This document shows positions 53,821-63,455 of a DNA stretch of 64,000 bases, piece after piece. How positions within the stretch are numbered: position 1 is the first letter of the stretch; every line of letters starts with the position of its first letter. Source of the stretch: CAVQAH01 sp963784195. Its GTDB lineage: Bacteria; Acidobacteriota; Vicinamibacteria; Vicinamibacterales; 2-12-FULL-66-21. A program made the translations under genes and the position numbers. Under the pieces are notes generated by a model. That model saw only the letters and a program-made list of their open reading frames with translations. It did no database searches and had not been told where the DNA came from. The stretch spans positions 99,527 to 163,526 of the forward strand of contig CAWARA010000022.1 of assembly GCA_963784195.1 (NCBI GenBank), given 5' to 3'.

Positions 53821-55683
53821 CTACCCGACGTGAATCCGCGGCCGCTTCTTCGGATCTGGCTCGGCCTGCCTGAGGACTTCGCGTGTGACCGGTGCGGTGT
53901 CGCCCTCGCCGAAGGCGAGAAACTTGAGCAGGTAGGCGATCGGGTTTCCTTCGGTCCAGCCGAAGTACGCGTGCGGGATCTGCTGCGTCTGATCGCGTAT
54001 GAACAGCAGTAATGCGGCGATGCCATTCGGAATGGCCGGGCTCGCGCACTTCAGCACGTGGTGGCCACCGACATCGACACCCTGAACGGTCAGCACGTCG
54101 CTGAAGTCCGACGCGTCCCGCGGGCGCACCTCGACGAACAGCACGCGATCGCGCGGTGGCAGGTGATGTGACTCTCGTGCTTCCTTGAGCTTGTGCTCGT
54201 ACTCGTCGGCCATTCCCGTGTCCGGCCGGTTCGCGATGATCCTGACCGGAGCGGTCCTTGCCTCGCGAATGAACTGTTGGGCGAGGGCGTCTGGCTCGAC
54301 GCCATGAATCCGCAGCTCCGTCGACCGCAGTACCCGCGAGATCAGCGACGTCACGATGATCGTGACGATGAACCACGACGCGATCTTCACGCCGTCCGGC
54401 CGTTCGATGATGTTCGCGATCGTCGTGTAGATGAAGACCATCGTGACGGCGACGAAGTATGGCGTGCGGCGGCTGCCTTCACGTCGCAGCGTCAGGGTCA
54501 CCGCCACCGCCGCTGACGTGATCAGCACGAGCACGCCCGTGGCATACGCCCCACCCTGCGCTTCGACGTTGGCGTCGAAGAGAATCGTGATGAGAAACGT
54601 GATCCCAGTGAACAGGACGACCAGCGGGCGGCTCGCTCGCGTCCATTCCGGAGCCATGCCGTATCGGGGCAGGTAGCGCGGCACCAGGTTCAGCAGCCCC
54701 GCCATCGCAGAGGCACCGGCAAACCACAGAATCGCGATCGTGCTGACGTCGTAGATCGTGCCGAAGACTTCACCGAGATGCTCGTGCGCGATATACGCCA
54801 GGGCGCGGCCAGAGGCCTGGCCGTTCGGCTGAAACGCCTCGGGCGGGATGAGAAACGTGCTGACCAGCGAGCTGCCGACGAGCAGCACGCTCATCGTGAA
54901 CGCCGCGGTTTGGAGCAGCTTGCGGGTGTTGTGGATCCGGCCCGCCGGTCTGTCGGAATCGTCCCGCGGATCGCCTTCGACGAGCGGCATCACCGCCACG
55001 CCTGTTTCGAACCCCGACAAGCCGAGTGCGAGCTTTGGAAAGACGAGCAGTGCGACAGCCACCATCATGAACGGACTGCCGTGACGCGCCATGACCATGT
55101 TGGTCCAGCGCGGGAAATAGTCCGGGTGGATCAGGATCTGCACCAGTCCCCAACCGATGACGATCACGTTCAGGAACAGATAGACCGCGACGATGCCCAC
55201 GGCCAGGCCGATGGCTTCCCTGAAACCCTTGAGAAAGATCGCGCCGAGGGCGGTGAGGAGGACGAGCGTGACAGCCACCGGATGATCGAGTGCCGGCGGG
55301 ACGAACGGGTTGTGGATGATGTGCTCTGTGGCGTCCGCCGCCGACAGCGTGATGGTGATCACGAAGTCGGTTGCGGCGAAGCCGAGCAGCACCAGGACGA
55401 ACGCCTTGCCCTTCCATCTCGGCAGCAGATCCTCGAGCATCGCGATGCTGCCTTGACCGTTCGGGCTGGCCGCGGCGACGCGGCTGTAGACAGGCAGCGC
55501 TCCAGCCAGCGTGAGGGTCACGAGGAACAATGTCGCGATTGGCGACAGCAGGCCGGCGGCGAGAAACGCAATGCCTGGCTGATAGCCGAGCGTGGAGAAA
55601 TAATCCACGCCCGTGAGGCACATGACCTTCCACCACGGCGACTGGTGCGCCCGAGCGACGTGCGGCCCGACGGGCGGCTGCAC
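53821..55683 (-). CDS. APC-superfamily permease with cytoplasmic C-terminal domain
   Basis: 620 residues. About 12 membrane segments in residues 20-450: LTGVDYFSTLGYQPGIAFLA near the start, LLSPIATLFLVTLTLAGALP, PFMMVAVALLVFPKLALGLS GFE, AILWFAGASAMAGLLNLVPR YLPRYGMAPEW. A soluble C-terminal domain follows (DRVLFVEVRPRDASDFSDVL). GFETGVAVMPL and NLVPRYLPRYGMAPEW are typical of APC-type amino acid transporters and of related KUP-like proteins. The substrate is not predicted. Downstream genes on the same strand are none; repeat A follows. Confidence 0.8.
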   Translation of the reverse strand: MQPPVGPHVARAHQSPWWKVMCLTGVDYFSTLGYQPGIAFLAAGLLSPIATLFLVTLTLAGALPVYSRVAAASPNGQGSIAMLEDLLPRWKGKAFVLVLLGFAATDFVITITLSAADATEHIIHNPFVPPALDHPVAVTLVLLTALGAIFLKGFREAIGLAVGIVAVYLFLNVIVIGWGLVQILIHPDYFPRWTNMVMARHGSPFMMVAVALLVFPKLALGLSGFETGVAVMPLVEGDPRDDSDRPAGRIHNTRKLLQTAAFTMSVLLVGSSLVSTFLIPPEAFQPNGQASGRALAYIAHEHLGEVFGTIYDVSTIAILWFAGASAMAGLLNLVPRYLPRYGMAPEWTRASRPLVVLFTGITFLITILFDANVEAQGGAYATGVLVLITSAAVAVTLTLRREGSRRTPYFVAVTMVFIYTTIANIIERPDGVKIASWFIVTIIVTSLISRVLRSTELRIHGVEPDALAQQFIREARTAPVRIIANRPDTGMADEYEHKLKEARESHHLPPRDRVLFVEVRPRDASDFSDVLTVQGVDVGGHHVLKCASPAIPNGIAALLLFIRDQTQQIPHAYFGWTEGNPIAYLLKFLAFGEGDTAPVTREVLRQAEPDPKKRPRIHVG

Positions 55684-55746
55684 GCCCTCGAAAAACCAGT
55701 GGCTGAAGCGATGGTTGCGTTCCGGTCGCCGTCGACTGGGAGACGA

Positions 55747-55954
55747 TCATCGAGGATCGCCCTGGCCTGAGCCGGTCGAAGGCTCTCCTTCATACCAGTA
55801 GGCGAACGCCAGGACCGCCAGCGCGGCGAGCACGGCGTCCACCTGCCACGGCAGCCACGCCATCACCCGCAGGAGCGCGTACCGCGACGGCCAGGACGAG
55901 GATGAGGCCGGCAAGGCGCAGGGCGCGGATGAAGCGTGGTGTCGCGCTGCGCAT
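55747..55954 (-). CDS. Small membrane protein, about 68 aa (one frameshift)
   Basis: ATG 55954 overlaps the stop of the SPFH gene (ATGA). MRSATPRFIRALRLAGLILV and LAVA are followed, one extra base later (near 55895), by RYALLRVMAWLPWQVDAVLA ALAVLAFAYWYEG. Two hydrophobic segments would span the membrane. The tail EPSTGSGQGDPR derives from the gccttcgaccggctcaggc-type repeat also present near 41455. Likely a partner of the SPFH protein; no family assigned. Confidence 0.5.
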
Positions 55955-56925
55955 CAGAACTGTCCTCCTTTGGGCGCCGCTGCGGGGCCTTGCGGTGCCG
56001 TGGCGCTGAAGGTGCCGGTGATGGGCACGCCCATCGGGCCGGCAGGAATGTAGACGACCGTGTGATTCGGCGAGTTGACCATCAGCTTCTGCGCCTCGAT
56101 GGCTTCATGCTGGATGTACATCGGGCTGAGCTGGCCGCGGATGATCGCCATCGCGTTGGCAATGCCCTGCGCCTGGACTTCCCGCTTCGTACGTTCCTTC
56201 CGTTCGATTTCGATCTCGGTGTCCATGCGCTGCAGCTCCTGCGTCGCTGCCAGCTTCCGCGACACGGCATTGGCGACTTCTTCCGGATACTGCACGTTGC
56301 CGACCACCACACTTCCGATGATGAACGGGCTCTCGGCCGCGTAGCGGCGAATACGCTCGAGCACGGCATCGCCAATGGGGATCAGCGCTTCCTTCACGTC
56401 CAGGCCGTTGCGCCGCTGCACTTCGTCACGGGCGTAGGTCTTCAGCGGCTCGCGGACGAAGTTCGCATAGGCGACCTTCACGATCGCGTCAGGCTCGCGC
56501 TCCTGCCCATGCGCGGCAACCGTCGTGCTGAAGCGTTCCATGAAGAGCGGGATCTTCGTATCGTCGACCCTCCACACGGTGTGCACGCGGAAGCTGATCT
56601 TCAGGTTGTCGCGGCTCAGCACCGCGTCGTCTTTCGTGAAGTCCTCGGTGTAGGTGTACGGCGTCACGCTGACGTTGGTCACCTCGAGCAGCCAGGTTCG
56701 TCCTGGCGAGGTCGGCCCGCGCTGAGTGCCGTAGAACCGGGATTGGCCGAACACGGCGCCCTTGGTGAGGTAGCCGATGTATCCCGCAGGCGTGAACGGG
56801 TTCCGCGCGCCGGCGTACCAAATCATTCCGGCGAACGGAACGATGAGGATCAGCGCCATCAGTCCCCCGCGAGCGGCGAACCGTCGCTGATCCGGCTCGA
56901 CGATCAGATTCAATGTGTCACGCAT
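55954..56925 (-). CDS. SPFH/Band 7 (prohibitin-like) membrane protein
   Basis: 323 residues. One N-terminal membrane anchor (GGLMALILIVPFAGMIWYAG), then the SPFH domain (RTWLLEVTNVSVTPYTYTED, DNLKISFRVHTVWRVDDTKI, YAESPFIIGSVVVGNVQYPE region) and a coiled coil (ATQELQRMDTEIEIERKERT) before a Pro/Ala-rich end. Members form membrane rings and organise microdomains or protease complexes. Its gene overlaps a small membrane protein gene and is divergent from corA, with a 506-bp gap. Confidence 0.85.
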   Translation of the reverse strand: MRDTLNLIVEPDQRRFAARGGLMALILIVPFAGMIWYAGARNPFTPAGYIGYLTKGAVFGQSRFYGTQRGPTSPGRTWLLEVTNVSVTPYTYTEDFTKDDAVLSRDNLKISFRVHTVWRVDDTKIPLFMERFSTTVAAHGQEREPDAIVKVAYANFVREPLKTYARDEVQRRNGLDVKEALIPIGDAVLERIRRYAAESPFIIGSVVVGNVQYPEEVANAVSRKLAATQELQRMDTEIEIERKERTKREVQAQGIANAMAIIRGQLSPMYIQHEAIEAQKLMVNSPNHTVVYIPAGPMGVPITGTFSATAPQGPAAAPKGGQF

Positions 56926-57129
56926 GACGAACTCTCCTCATGTGTCGCCGCACGTCCGGCTGGACGAGCACGACCGCGCCGCCGCGGCGACAGAAAACAG
57001 ACCAGGGTGATGCCGCGGCTACGGTCGAGGGAGAGCTCGTGGCCTGCGTGTGGTCTTGGTGAGAGAGTTTCGAACGTACGAGGGCAGAGCCTGGCGGGTG
57101 TTGCTTCGCACGAGACACTCCAATCTGCC

Positions 57130-57295
57130 GGCGGGGTTAGCTGACGGGCTCGAGGTTGGAGTCCTCTACCGGAGGGTCATCCGGATACGCCCCTTGGCGC
57201 GGGTATCGCGCCGCTGGGTCCCCCACGGCGCTTTCGCGCCTTAGGCGTACCAACCAACCTACGCCTGTGCAGCCCGGACGTCAAGTCGCGCCTGC
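57130..57295 (+). promoter_or_regulatory. Structured leader upstream of corA, possible Mg2+ riboswitch (M-box-like)
   Basis: The 506-bp gap 56926-57431 has no gene. ggggttagctgacgggctc at its start resembles the conserved 5' block of the M-box (GUUAG-UGA-GGCUC). A ggctc/gagtc hairpin and ggatacgcc follow, then several GC stems. Against it: a TATAAT (57419-57424) ends 7 bases before the corA ATG, so one transcript would skip this leader. Confidence 0.35.
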
Positions 57296-57418
57296 TCCGG
57301 TTTGGATCCAAATATCGACGACCCTCTCTGATGGTCGTGCTGGTGGTCGCAGCCACCTCGCGAGTCTGGATCGCAGTCGTCAGGTCGAGGCGTGGTGAGC
57401 TGACTGTGACATCGGGCC

Positions 57419-57424
57419 TATAAT
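57419..57424 (+). promoter_or_regulatory. -10 box (TATAAT) of corA
   Basis: TATAAT ends 7 bases before ATG 57432 and no ribosome site is present, consistent with a leaderless message. A convincing -35 box is not seen. Confidence 0.5.
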
Positions 57425-57431
57425 CGAGGCG

Positions 57432-58442
57432 ATGCAGTTGACCGCGATGGAACCGTCGCCAGGCGCTTCGGGCGTCATCAACTGCGCGGCATACGCGGCG
57501 GGTGTCCGTGTAGCCGATCTCCCGGTTGAGGATATCGAGCAGGCGCTCACACGAAAGGACCAGTTCGTGTGGCTGGGCCTCTACGAGCCAGACGAGGCAC
57601 TCCTCCGCCAGGTCCAGCGTCAGTTTCACCTGCACGATCTCGCCATCGAGGATGCCTACAACGCACACCAGCGGCCGAAGCTCGAAGTCTACGAAGGGTC
57701 GGTGTTCGTCGTGCTCAGAACGGCGCAGCGGCACGGAACGCCGCCGCAGATCGAGTTCGGCGAGACGCACGTCTTCGTAGGCCCGAACTACGTCGTCACC
57801 GTCCGCCACGGCTCGCTGCGATCCCATGCAGGCCTTCGCGCGCGCTGCGAATGCACGCCCCAGCTGCTCGCCAAGGGACCCGCGTATGTGTTGTATGCGC
57901 TGATGGACTTCGTCACCGACCAGTACTTGCCCATCGTGTCTTCATTGGAAGACGAGGTCGAAGACCTCGAAGAGGTCATCCTGGGCGACGAACGCAGCGC
58001 CGGCGCGACCGCGCAAATCTATCGGTTGAAGCGCGATCTGCTGTCGCTGCGCCGCGCGATATCGCCGCTCGTCGAGGTCTGCAACCGGTTGATGCGTTTC
58101 GAGCTGCCCAACATTCCCGACGACACCAGGCCGTACTTCCGCGACGTCTACGATCACGTCATCCGCATGAACGAGACGATCGACGTTCAACGCGAGCTGC
58201 TGACCACCGCGCTCGAAGCCCACCTGTCGCTCATGTCAGTCGCTCAGAACGATCACATGAAGCGGTTGGCCGCGTGGGCCGCGATGATTGCCGTTCCAAC
58301 GATGATCGCCGGCATCTACGGAATGAACTTCGCGAACATGCCGGAGCTGGCGTGGAAGTATGGCTACTACGTCTCGCTGATCTCGATGGGGCTCGCCTGC
58401 GGCGGACTGTACGTGGGGTTCAAACGTTCGGGCTGGCTCTAG
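57432..58442 (+). CDS. corA: CorA-family Mg2+/Co2+ transporter
   Basis: 336 residues. Cytoplasmic funnel domain first (QFVWLGLYEPDEALLRQVQR, FHLHDLAIEDAYNAHQRPKL, YEGSVFVVLRTAQRHG), then the long stalk helix (IYRLKRDLLSLRRAISPLVE) and two C-terminal membrane helices. The loop between them carries the signature YGMNFANMPEL, and the protein ends in KRSGWL. Assembles as a pentameric divalent cation channel. Full length; divergent from the SPFH gene. Confidence 0.95.
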   Translation: MQLTAMEPSPGASGVINCAAYAAGVRVADLPVEDIEQALTRKDQFVWLGLYEPDEALLRQVQRQFHLHDLAIEDAYNAHQRPKLEVYEGSVFVVLRTAQRHGTPPQIEFGETHVFVGPNYVVTVRHGSLRSHAGLRARCECTPQLLAKGPAYVLYALMDFVTDQYLPIVSSLEDEVEDLEEVILGDERSAGATAQIYRLKRDLLSLRRAISPLVEVCNRLMRFELPNIPDDTRPYFRDVYDHVIRMNETIDVQRELLTTALEAHLSLMSVAQNDHMKRLAAWAAMIAVPTMIAGIYGMNFANMPELAWKYGYYVSLISMGLACGGLYVGFKRSGWL

Positions 58443-58612
58443 ACGGCTCGTGACGCTGTCTACTCCCAACTCCCAACGTATTTGATTGGCGCGTCGGCTC
58501 GTTGATCGCTGCTCGCCAACCTCTTCTTCTTGATCTCCTGAGCTCCTGTGACAGCGCAGGCCGGCTTTGATAGAGTAGGGGTTGGTCTTCGACGATGGTC
58601 CTGCGCCGGCAG

Positions 58613-58990
58613 ATGCGAACGTGGATCGTGGCCTGGCTTCTGTTCCAGTGCACATCTGTGTCGGCGCTCGCGCTGAAGGCCTGCTGTTGCCAGCCGGAGC
58701 AAGCCCGCACGGAACATTGCCAGAAGCAAACCCCCGCAAATTACTGTCCCATGCGCTCGGCCGACGGCTCGCCGTGCCCCATGCACCAGCAAAGCGAGCC
58801 CGAATGCGTCATGACAGGAACGTGCAGCGGGCCGATGGCTGCCGTCGGGGTCCTCTTTGCCACCTGGGGCATCCCGGTCGAGTCCTTTTCCCTTCTTCCT
58901 GACCCGTTGATCCGTTCAGCCGCCGACTTGGCCGTTCACGCGCCAATCGATGGCTGGCCGCCAGCCGACACTCCACCTCCCCGGGCCTGA
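58613..58990 (+). CDS. Cys/Met-rich exported small protein
   Basis: About 125 residues from ATG 58613 (an ATG at 58595 adds six). Signal peptide RTWIVAWLLFQCTSVSALA, then a Cys-rich part: LKACCCQPEQARTEHCQK, NYCPMRSADGSPCPMHQQSE and PECVMTGTCSGPM. Nine to ten Cys with Met/His in CPM-type motifs suggest Cu(I) or other soft-metal binding, as in small periplasmic copper proteins. It lies 75 bp before a TonB receptor on the same strand, so a shared metal role is possible. Confidence 0.65.
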   Translation: MRTWIVAWLLFQCTSVSALALKACCCQPEQARTEHCQKQTPANYCPMRSADGSPCPMHQQSEPECVMTGTCSGPMAAVGVLFATWGIPVESFSLLPDPLIRSAADLAVHAPIDGWPPADTPPPRA

Positions 58991-59065
58991 ACGCCTCTTT
59001 CCTTCGTTCAAAGGCTGAGATTCGCGCGCCGTTCATGCGCGCGCAATACCCGGTGAGGTGTTTCG

Positions 59066-61828
59066 ATGTTACGTGGATTCAGCCTGCCGCTGGCAGGCTT
59101 CGCATTGTTCCTTCTGTCAAGTAGTGCTGTCTTCGCTCAGCAGGCCATCACCACCGCCAGCGTGTCCGGACGCGTCAGCGACCCCAGCGGCGCGGCAATC
59201 GCCGGTGCGACGGTGACGATGTTGAACCTCGAGCGAAACCAGCGCCAGGAAGCGTCGACGTCGAGCAGCGGCGTCTATCGGTTCATTTCGCTTTCTGTTG
59301 GTCCCTACGAGCTCTCCATTGTCGCCAATGGCTTTGCGCCGAAGACCGTTCCATTGACCTTGAGCGTGGGCGAAGCGCGCGATGTGTCGGTCGCGCTGGC
59401 CGTCGCCGGGGTGGACGAGCAGGTCGACGTCGCGTCCAGTCCAACGGTGCTGGAAGTGCGCAGAACTCAACTGGCCGATCTCGTCTCTCCCCGCGAGATC
59501 GACGAACTGCCGCTGAACGGTCGCAACTATCTCGATCTGGCGCTCCTGGCGCCTGGCGTTTCGCGCACGATTCAGCGAAATACCGAGCGTTTCGCCGAGA
59601 CGTCCGCGGTGCCTGGGACAGGCATCTCCGTGGCCGGCCAGCGCAATTTGAACAACACGTTCATCGTCGACGGCGTTTCTGCCAACGACGATGCGGCGGG
59701 ATTGGCCGGGACGTACTTTGCAGAAGACGTCATCCGGGAATTCCAGGTGGTCACGTCGGGGGGTATCGCGGAGTTTGGCCGCGCATCGGCCGGCATCGTC
59801 AACGTCGTCACGCGTTCTGGCAGCAACATTCCGCACGGTCGCGCGTACGGGTTCTTCCGCGACGATCTGCTCGATGCGCGGAATCCGCTTGCGACACGCG
59901 AAGATCCGTTGAGCCAGGCGCAATTCGGCCTGACGTTCTCCGGCCCTCTGACTCGGGACCGCACGTTCTGGTTCACTAATTTCGAGCGAACGCAGTCCGA
60001 CAAGACGGGCATCATCACGATCACGGATACGAACGTCGCCGCCATCAACAACGTGCTCGACACGGTCGGGTACAGGGGACCGAGCATAGGCGCTGGCGAA
60101 TTCCAGACCGGGTACGACACGAACAACCTCTTCGGCCGTGTCGATCACTCGTTGTCGACCGCCAATCGTCTGGCCGTGCGCTACAGCCTGTACGACGTCT
60201 CGAGCGAGAACGCTCGCAGCGTCGGTGGCCTGAACGCCGTCAGCCGCGGCACGGCACTCGACAACCGGGATCAGACGGTCGCGGTCAACTGGTTGACGAC
60301 CACTGCCAGCGCTTCCGTCAACGAGTTCCGCGCCCAGGCGACGCGCAGCCGGCTTGCGGCGCCGCCGAACGACGTCATCGGGCCGGCCGTCACCATCTCG
60401 GGGGTTGCAAGTTTCGGCACCTCCACCACGTCGCCGACCGGACGTGACCTCGACGTCTACGAGATCGCCGACAGCTACACGATGCAGCGCGGGAACCATC
60501 TGCTGAAGACGGGTGGCACGTTCCTCTACGAGCGGTTGAACATCGAATTCCCCGGCGCGTTGCAGGGTATCTACGCATTCTCGTCGCTCGCGAATTTCCA
60601 GGCAGGCCGGTACACGAACTACCAGCAGGCATTCGGCGAGGTATCACAGTTCCAGACGAACCCGAATCTCGGCGTCTTCGTCCAGGACGAATGGCGGCCG
60701 CGTGGTGACCTGACGATCAACGCCGGCCTTCGCTACGACCTTCAATGGATCGACGATCTCGTCGAGACCGACACGAACAACGTGTCGCCGCGTCTCGGTA
60801 TCGCGTTCGCCCCCGGCGGCGGCCGGACGATCATTCGCGGCTCGGCCGGCTTGTACTTCGACCGTATCCCGCTGCGCGCGGTCTCGAATGCGCTTCAGCG
60901 GGACGGCGTGAAATACAGCACGGCGCTCCTGTTGCCTGGGCAGGCCGGTGCACCGGCATTCCCCAACGTTCTCGATCGATTCCCGGCGAGCCTGCTGACC
61001 AACATCACGACGATCGATCCCAATATTCAGGGCGGGCTCGGGCGGCAGGTGAGCCTGCAGATCGAGCGTCAGCTCGGCGCGCGCCTGTCGGCGAGCGCGG
61101 GATATCTCCACCTGACCGGCCGCCGGATCATCATGTCGAGGAACCTGAACGTGCCGACGTTGACGGCGGCGCAGGCCGCCGCGATTGGCGATCCGAATCT
61201 TGGCCGTCCCGATCCGCGCTTTGGCAATAACGGTCAGTTCCAGAGCATCGGCCAGTCGCAGTACGACGGCATGACTCTGGCGCTCAACGGCCAGCAAGGG
61301 CCGTGGGGCACGCTCAGGCTGTCGTACACGTTCTCGAAGGCGCTCGACGACGCGGGTAATGCGTTTTTCAGCACGCCGCAGGACAACTTCAACGTGCATG
61401 ACGACTGGGGCCGGTCGGATAACGATCAACGCCATCGGGTGGTCTTGAGCGGGACGGCGCCAGCGATCAAAGGCGTGCAGTTCGCGTATCTGTTCAGCTA
61501 TGCGTCAGCGCCGCCGTTCAACGTCCAGACCGGCAACGATCGAAACAACGATACGAACGCAAACGATCGGCCGGCCGGCGTCGGCCGGAACACGGGCGAG
61601 GGTTTCGATTCGGCAACGCTCGACCTGCGGGTCAGCCGGGCTTTCACGATTCGCGGTCCGCATCGTCTCGAAGTGATCGTGGACGCGTTCAACGTGCTGA
61701 ACCGATCGAACTTTCTGATCCCGAACAACACGTTCGGACCAGGGACGACGCCGTTGCCGTCGTTTGGCCAACCAACGGCTGCGGCGGATCCACGTCAGTT
61801 TCAGATTGGGGTTCGCTGGTCGTTCTGA
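59066..61828 (+). CDS. TonB-dependent receptor with carboxypeptidase-regulatory-like domain
   Basis: 920 intact residues. Signal peptide (LPLAGFALFLLSSSAVFAQQ), regulatory-like domain (VSGRVSDPSGAAIAGATVTM), plug (LVSPREIDELPLNGRNYLDL, NLNNTFIVDGVSANDDAAGL, GIAEFGRASAGIVNVVTRSG) and a barrel of about 650 residues (FWFTNFERTQSDKTGI, VFVQDEWRPRGDLTINAGLR, TFSKALDDAGNAFFS) ending in QIGVRWSF. ELPLNGRNYLDLALLAPGV is the hallmark of the large acidobacterial Oar-like receptors. It follows the Cys-rich protein gene. No clear TonB box sequence could be assigned; ligand unknown. Confidence 0.9.
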   Translation: MLRGFSLPLAGFALFLLSSSAVFAQQAITTASVSGRVSDPSGAAIAGATVTMLNLERNQRQEASTSSSGVYRFISLSVGPYELSIVANGFAPKTVPLTLSVGEARDVSVALAVAGVDEQVDVASSPTVLEVRRTQLADLVSPREIDELPLNGRNYLDLALLAPGVSRTIQRNTERFAETSAVPGTGISVAGQRNLNNTFIVDGVSANDDAAGLAGTYFAEDVIREFQVVTSGGIAEFGRASAGIVNVVTRSGSNIPHGRAYGFFRDDLLDARNPLATREDPLSQAQFGLTFSGPLTRDRTFWFTNFERTQSDKTGIITITDTNVAAINNVLDTVGYRGPSIGAGEFQTGYDTNNLFGRVDHSLSTANRLAVRYSLYDVSSENARSVGGLNAVSRGTALDNRDQTVAVNWLTTTASASVNEFRAQATRSRLAAPPNDVIGPAVTISGVASFGTSTTSPTGRDLDVYEIADSYTMQRGNHLLKTGGTFLYERLNIEFPGALQGIYAFSSLANFQAGRYTNYQQAFGEVSQFQTNPNLGVFVQDEWRPRGDLTINAGLRYDLQWIDDLVETDTNNVSPRLGIAFAPGGGRTIIRGSAGLYFDRIPLRAVSNALQRDGVKYSTALLLPGQAGAPAFPNVLDRFPASLLTNITTIDPNIQGGLGRQVSLQIERQLGARLSASAGYLHLTGRRIIMSRNLNVPTLTAAQAAAIGDPNLGRPDPRFGNNGQFQSIGQSQYDGMTLALNGQQGPWGTLRLSYTFSKALDDAGNAFFSTPQDNFNVHDDWGRSDNDQRHRVVLSGTAPAIKGVQFAYLFSYASAPPFNVQTGNDRNNDTNANDRPAGVGRNTGEGFDSATLDLRVSRAFTIRGPHRLEVIVDAFNVLNRSNFLIPNNTFGPGTTPLPSFGQPTAAADPRQFQIGVRWSF

Positions 61829-61841
61829 GTCGTTCCGGAGG

Positions 61842-63444
61842 TTACCTGACCAGCAGGCGGCGATAGCCGCCGGCAACGAGGGCCGCGATGTCCGCAAGAA
61901 TCCTCGGCAGCTTCAGTCCGCCGGGGTAGACGAGATATCGCGGCTCCCACACCGGATCGAACTTCTCCTTGTAGGCGCGAAGACCCTGGAAGTTGTAGAG
62001 CGATCCGCCGTGATCGTACAGGAACGCTCCCAGCCGGTTCCAGAACGGTGCCACCGGCGACTGTTCGAAGCCTGATAGCGGCGCCATCCCGAGCGAGAAT
62101 CGTTGATAGCCTTCGTTGCGCGCCCACAGCATCACGTGCACGAACAGCGATTCCATCACTTCGCGAGGCGCATCGTGCGCGTAGCGCATCAGATCGAGCG
62201 ACAGCTCCACCTTGCCTGGACCGGGCCACAGACTGGCGAAGGCCACGATGTTCCCGCCGCGTTCGACCACGGCTACTGGAAAGTGCGCCAGATAGTCAGC
62301 GTCGAAGAATCCCAGTGAGAATCCTTTTTCGGCTGCCGATTTCGAGGCCAGCCAGTCATTCGAAACCGACGCGAGCCGATTCATGATTCCCGTCACGTCG
62401 CCGGGATCGACAACCCGAAACGTGGCGCCCTGTTTCTCGAGGCGCTTCACCGCCTGACGGTAGCGGGCGCCCTTTGGGCTCTCCAGCACGAGCTGACTGA
62501 GATCCACTGCACCGCACTCGCCGAGCTTGACGAACGTCAATCCAAAATCGGCGTAGCGATAGAGTTGCTCCTTCGGGACCTCGTAGAAGACCGGCACTCC
62601 GCCGAAGTCGTCGCAGCGTGCGATGAACGAGCGGATCAATGACCCGAGCCGCTCGGGTGGACCGACCGGCGCCAACGCCGCCCACGTGCGACCCTGAACT
62701 CCGTACATGACGAACGCACGTTCTTCGTCATCGAAGAGGATGCCTTTGTCGCGCAGGTAGACCAGGAACGCCGAAGGTGACTCCTGCCGCGCGATGATCT
62801 CTGCGGCCTTCGCGAGTTGCGCGTCCGTTGGGACCTCGAGCTCGTGCGGTGCGTGACGGAAAAGACGCGTGAGCGTCAGCAGCACGAGGCCGATCGCCAC
62901 GCCGACCGTGGCGCGCAGGAAACGCGACGCATCGCCGTGCAGCTCGAATTCCCACCAGAGCTGACTCGAATACTCCACGTGTTTGTAGGCAAACAGACCA
63001 AGCCAGATTGAAGCCGCGATGGACGCGCCGACGGCGGCCAGCCACCCAGCCGAGAACCGCGTTTCGAAGAGTGCCGCCCGCCGGTTGAAGGCCGGCCGCG
63101 AGTATCCGAGCAGCAACAAGACGACCACGAGTATGGTGGCCGCTTCGTAGTCAGCGCCTTTCAGCAGCGATGTCACGATGCCGGCAGAGAGGGCGATGGC
63201 GGTGAAGAAGTAAGCCGCGTCGAGGCGACGAGCGAGTCCCTGCGAGAGCAGCAGCAACGCAACGCCGACGAGGCTGCCAAGAAAATGCGAGGTCTCGATG
63301 ACCCCGAAGCGGCAGGATCTTGTCGAGCAGGGCCAGACGTTCAGCCGCAGCGGGTGTGGCGCCCGAGAAGAGGAGGATTGTTCCGCTCAGGAACGTGATC
63401 ACCGAGAGCACGCGCGGGATCGCGTTCACGAAGGGAATGGCCAT
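61842..63444 (-). CDS. MprF/LpiA-like phosphatidylglycerol aminoacyltransferase (frameshift at 63303)
   Basis: The start is ATG 63444 (MAIPFVNAIPRVLSVITF), 11 bp after the upstream stop. About 60 residues on, one extra base in the c-run at 63302-63305 shifts the frame; the next frame gives VIETSHFLGSLVGVALLLLS. Six or so membrane helices (ATILVVVLLLLGYSRPAFNR, GWLAAVGASIAASIWLGLFA) precede the DUF2156 GNAT-like domain (LGSLIRSFIARCDDFGGVPV FYE, YRQAVKRLEKQGATFRVV, FSLGMAPLSGFEQ, KEKFDPVWEPRYLVYPGG). It transfers an amino acid, usually lysine, from tRNA to phosphatidylglycerol. The flippase half of long MprF is absent. Confidence 0.85.
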
Positions 63445-63455
63445 CGGGATCGCGT

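Noticed and set aside
59117..60499. 460-codon minus-strand open frame opposite the TonB receptor
   Set aside because: Antisense shadow of an intact 920-residue receptor.
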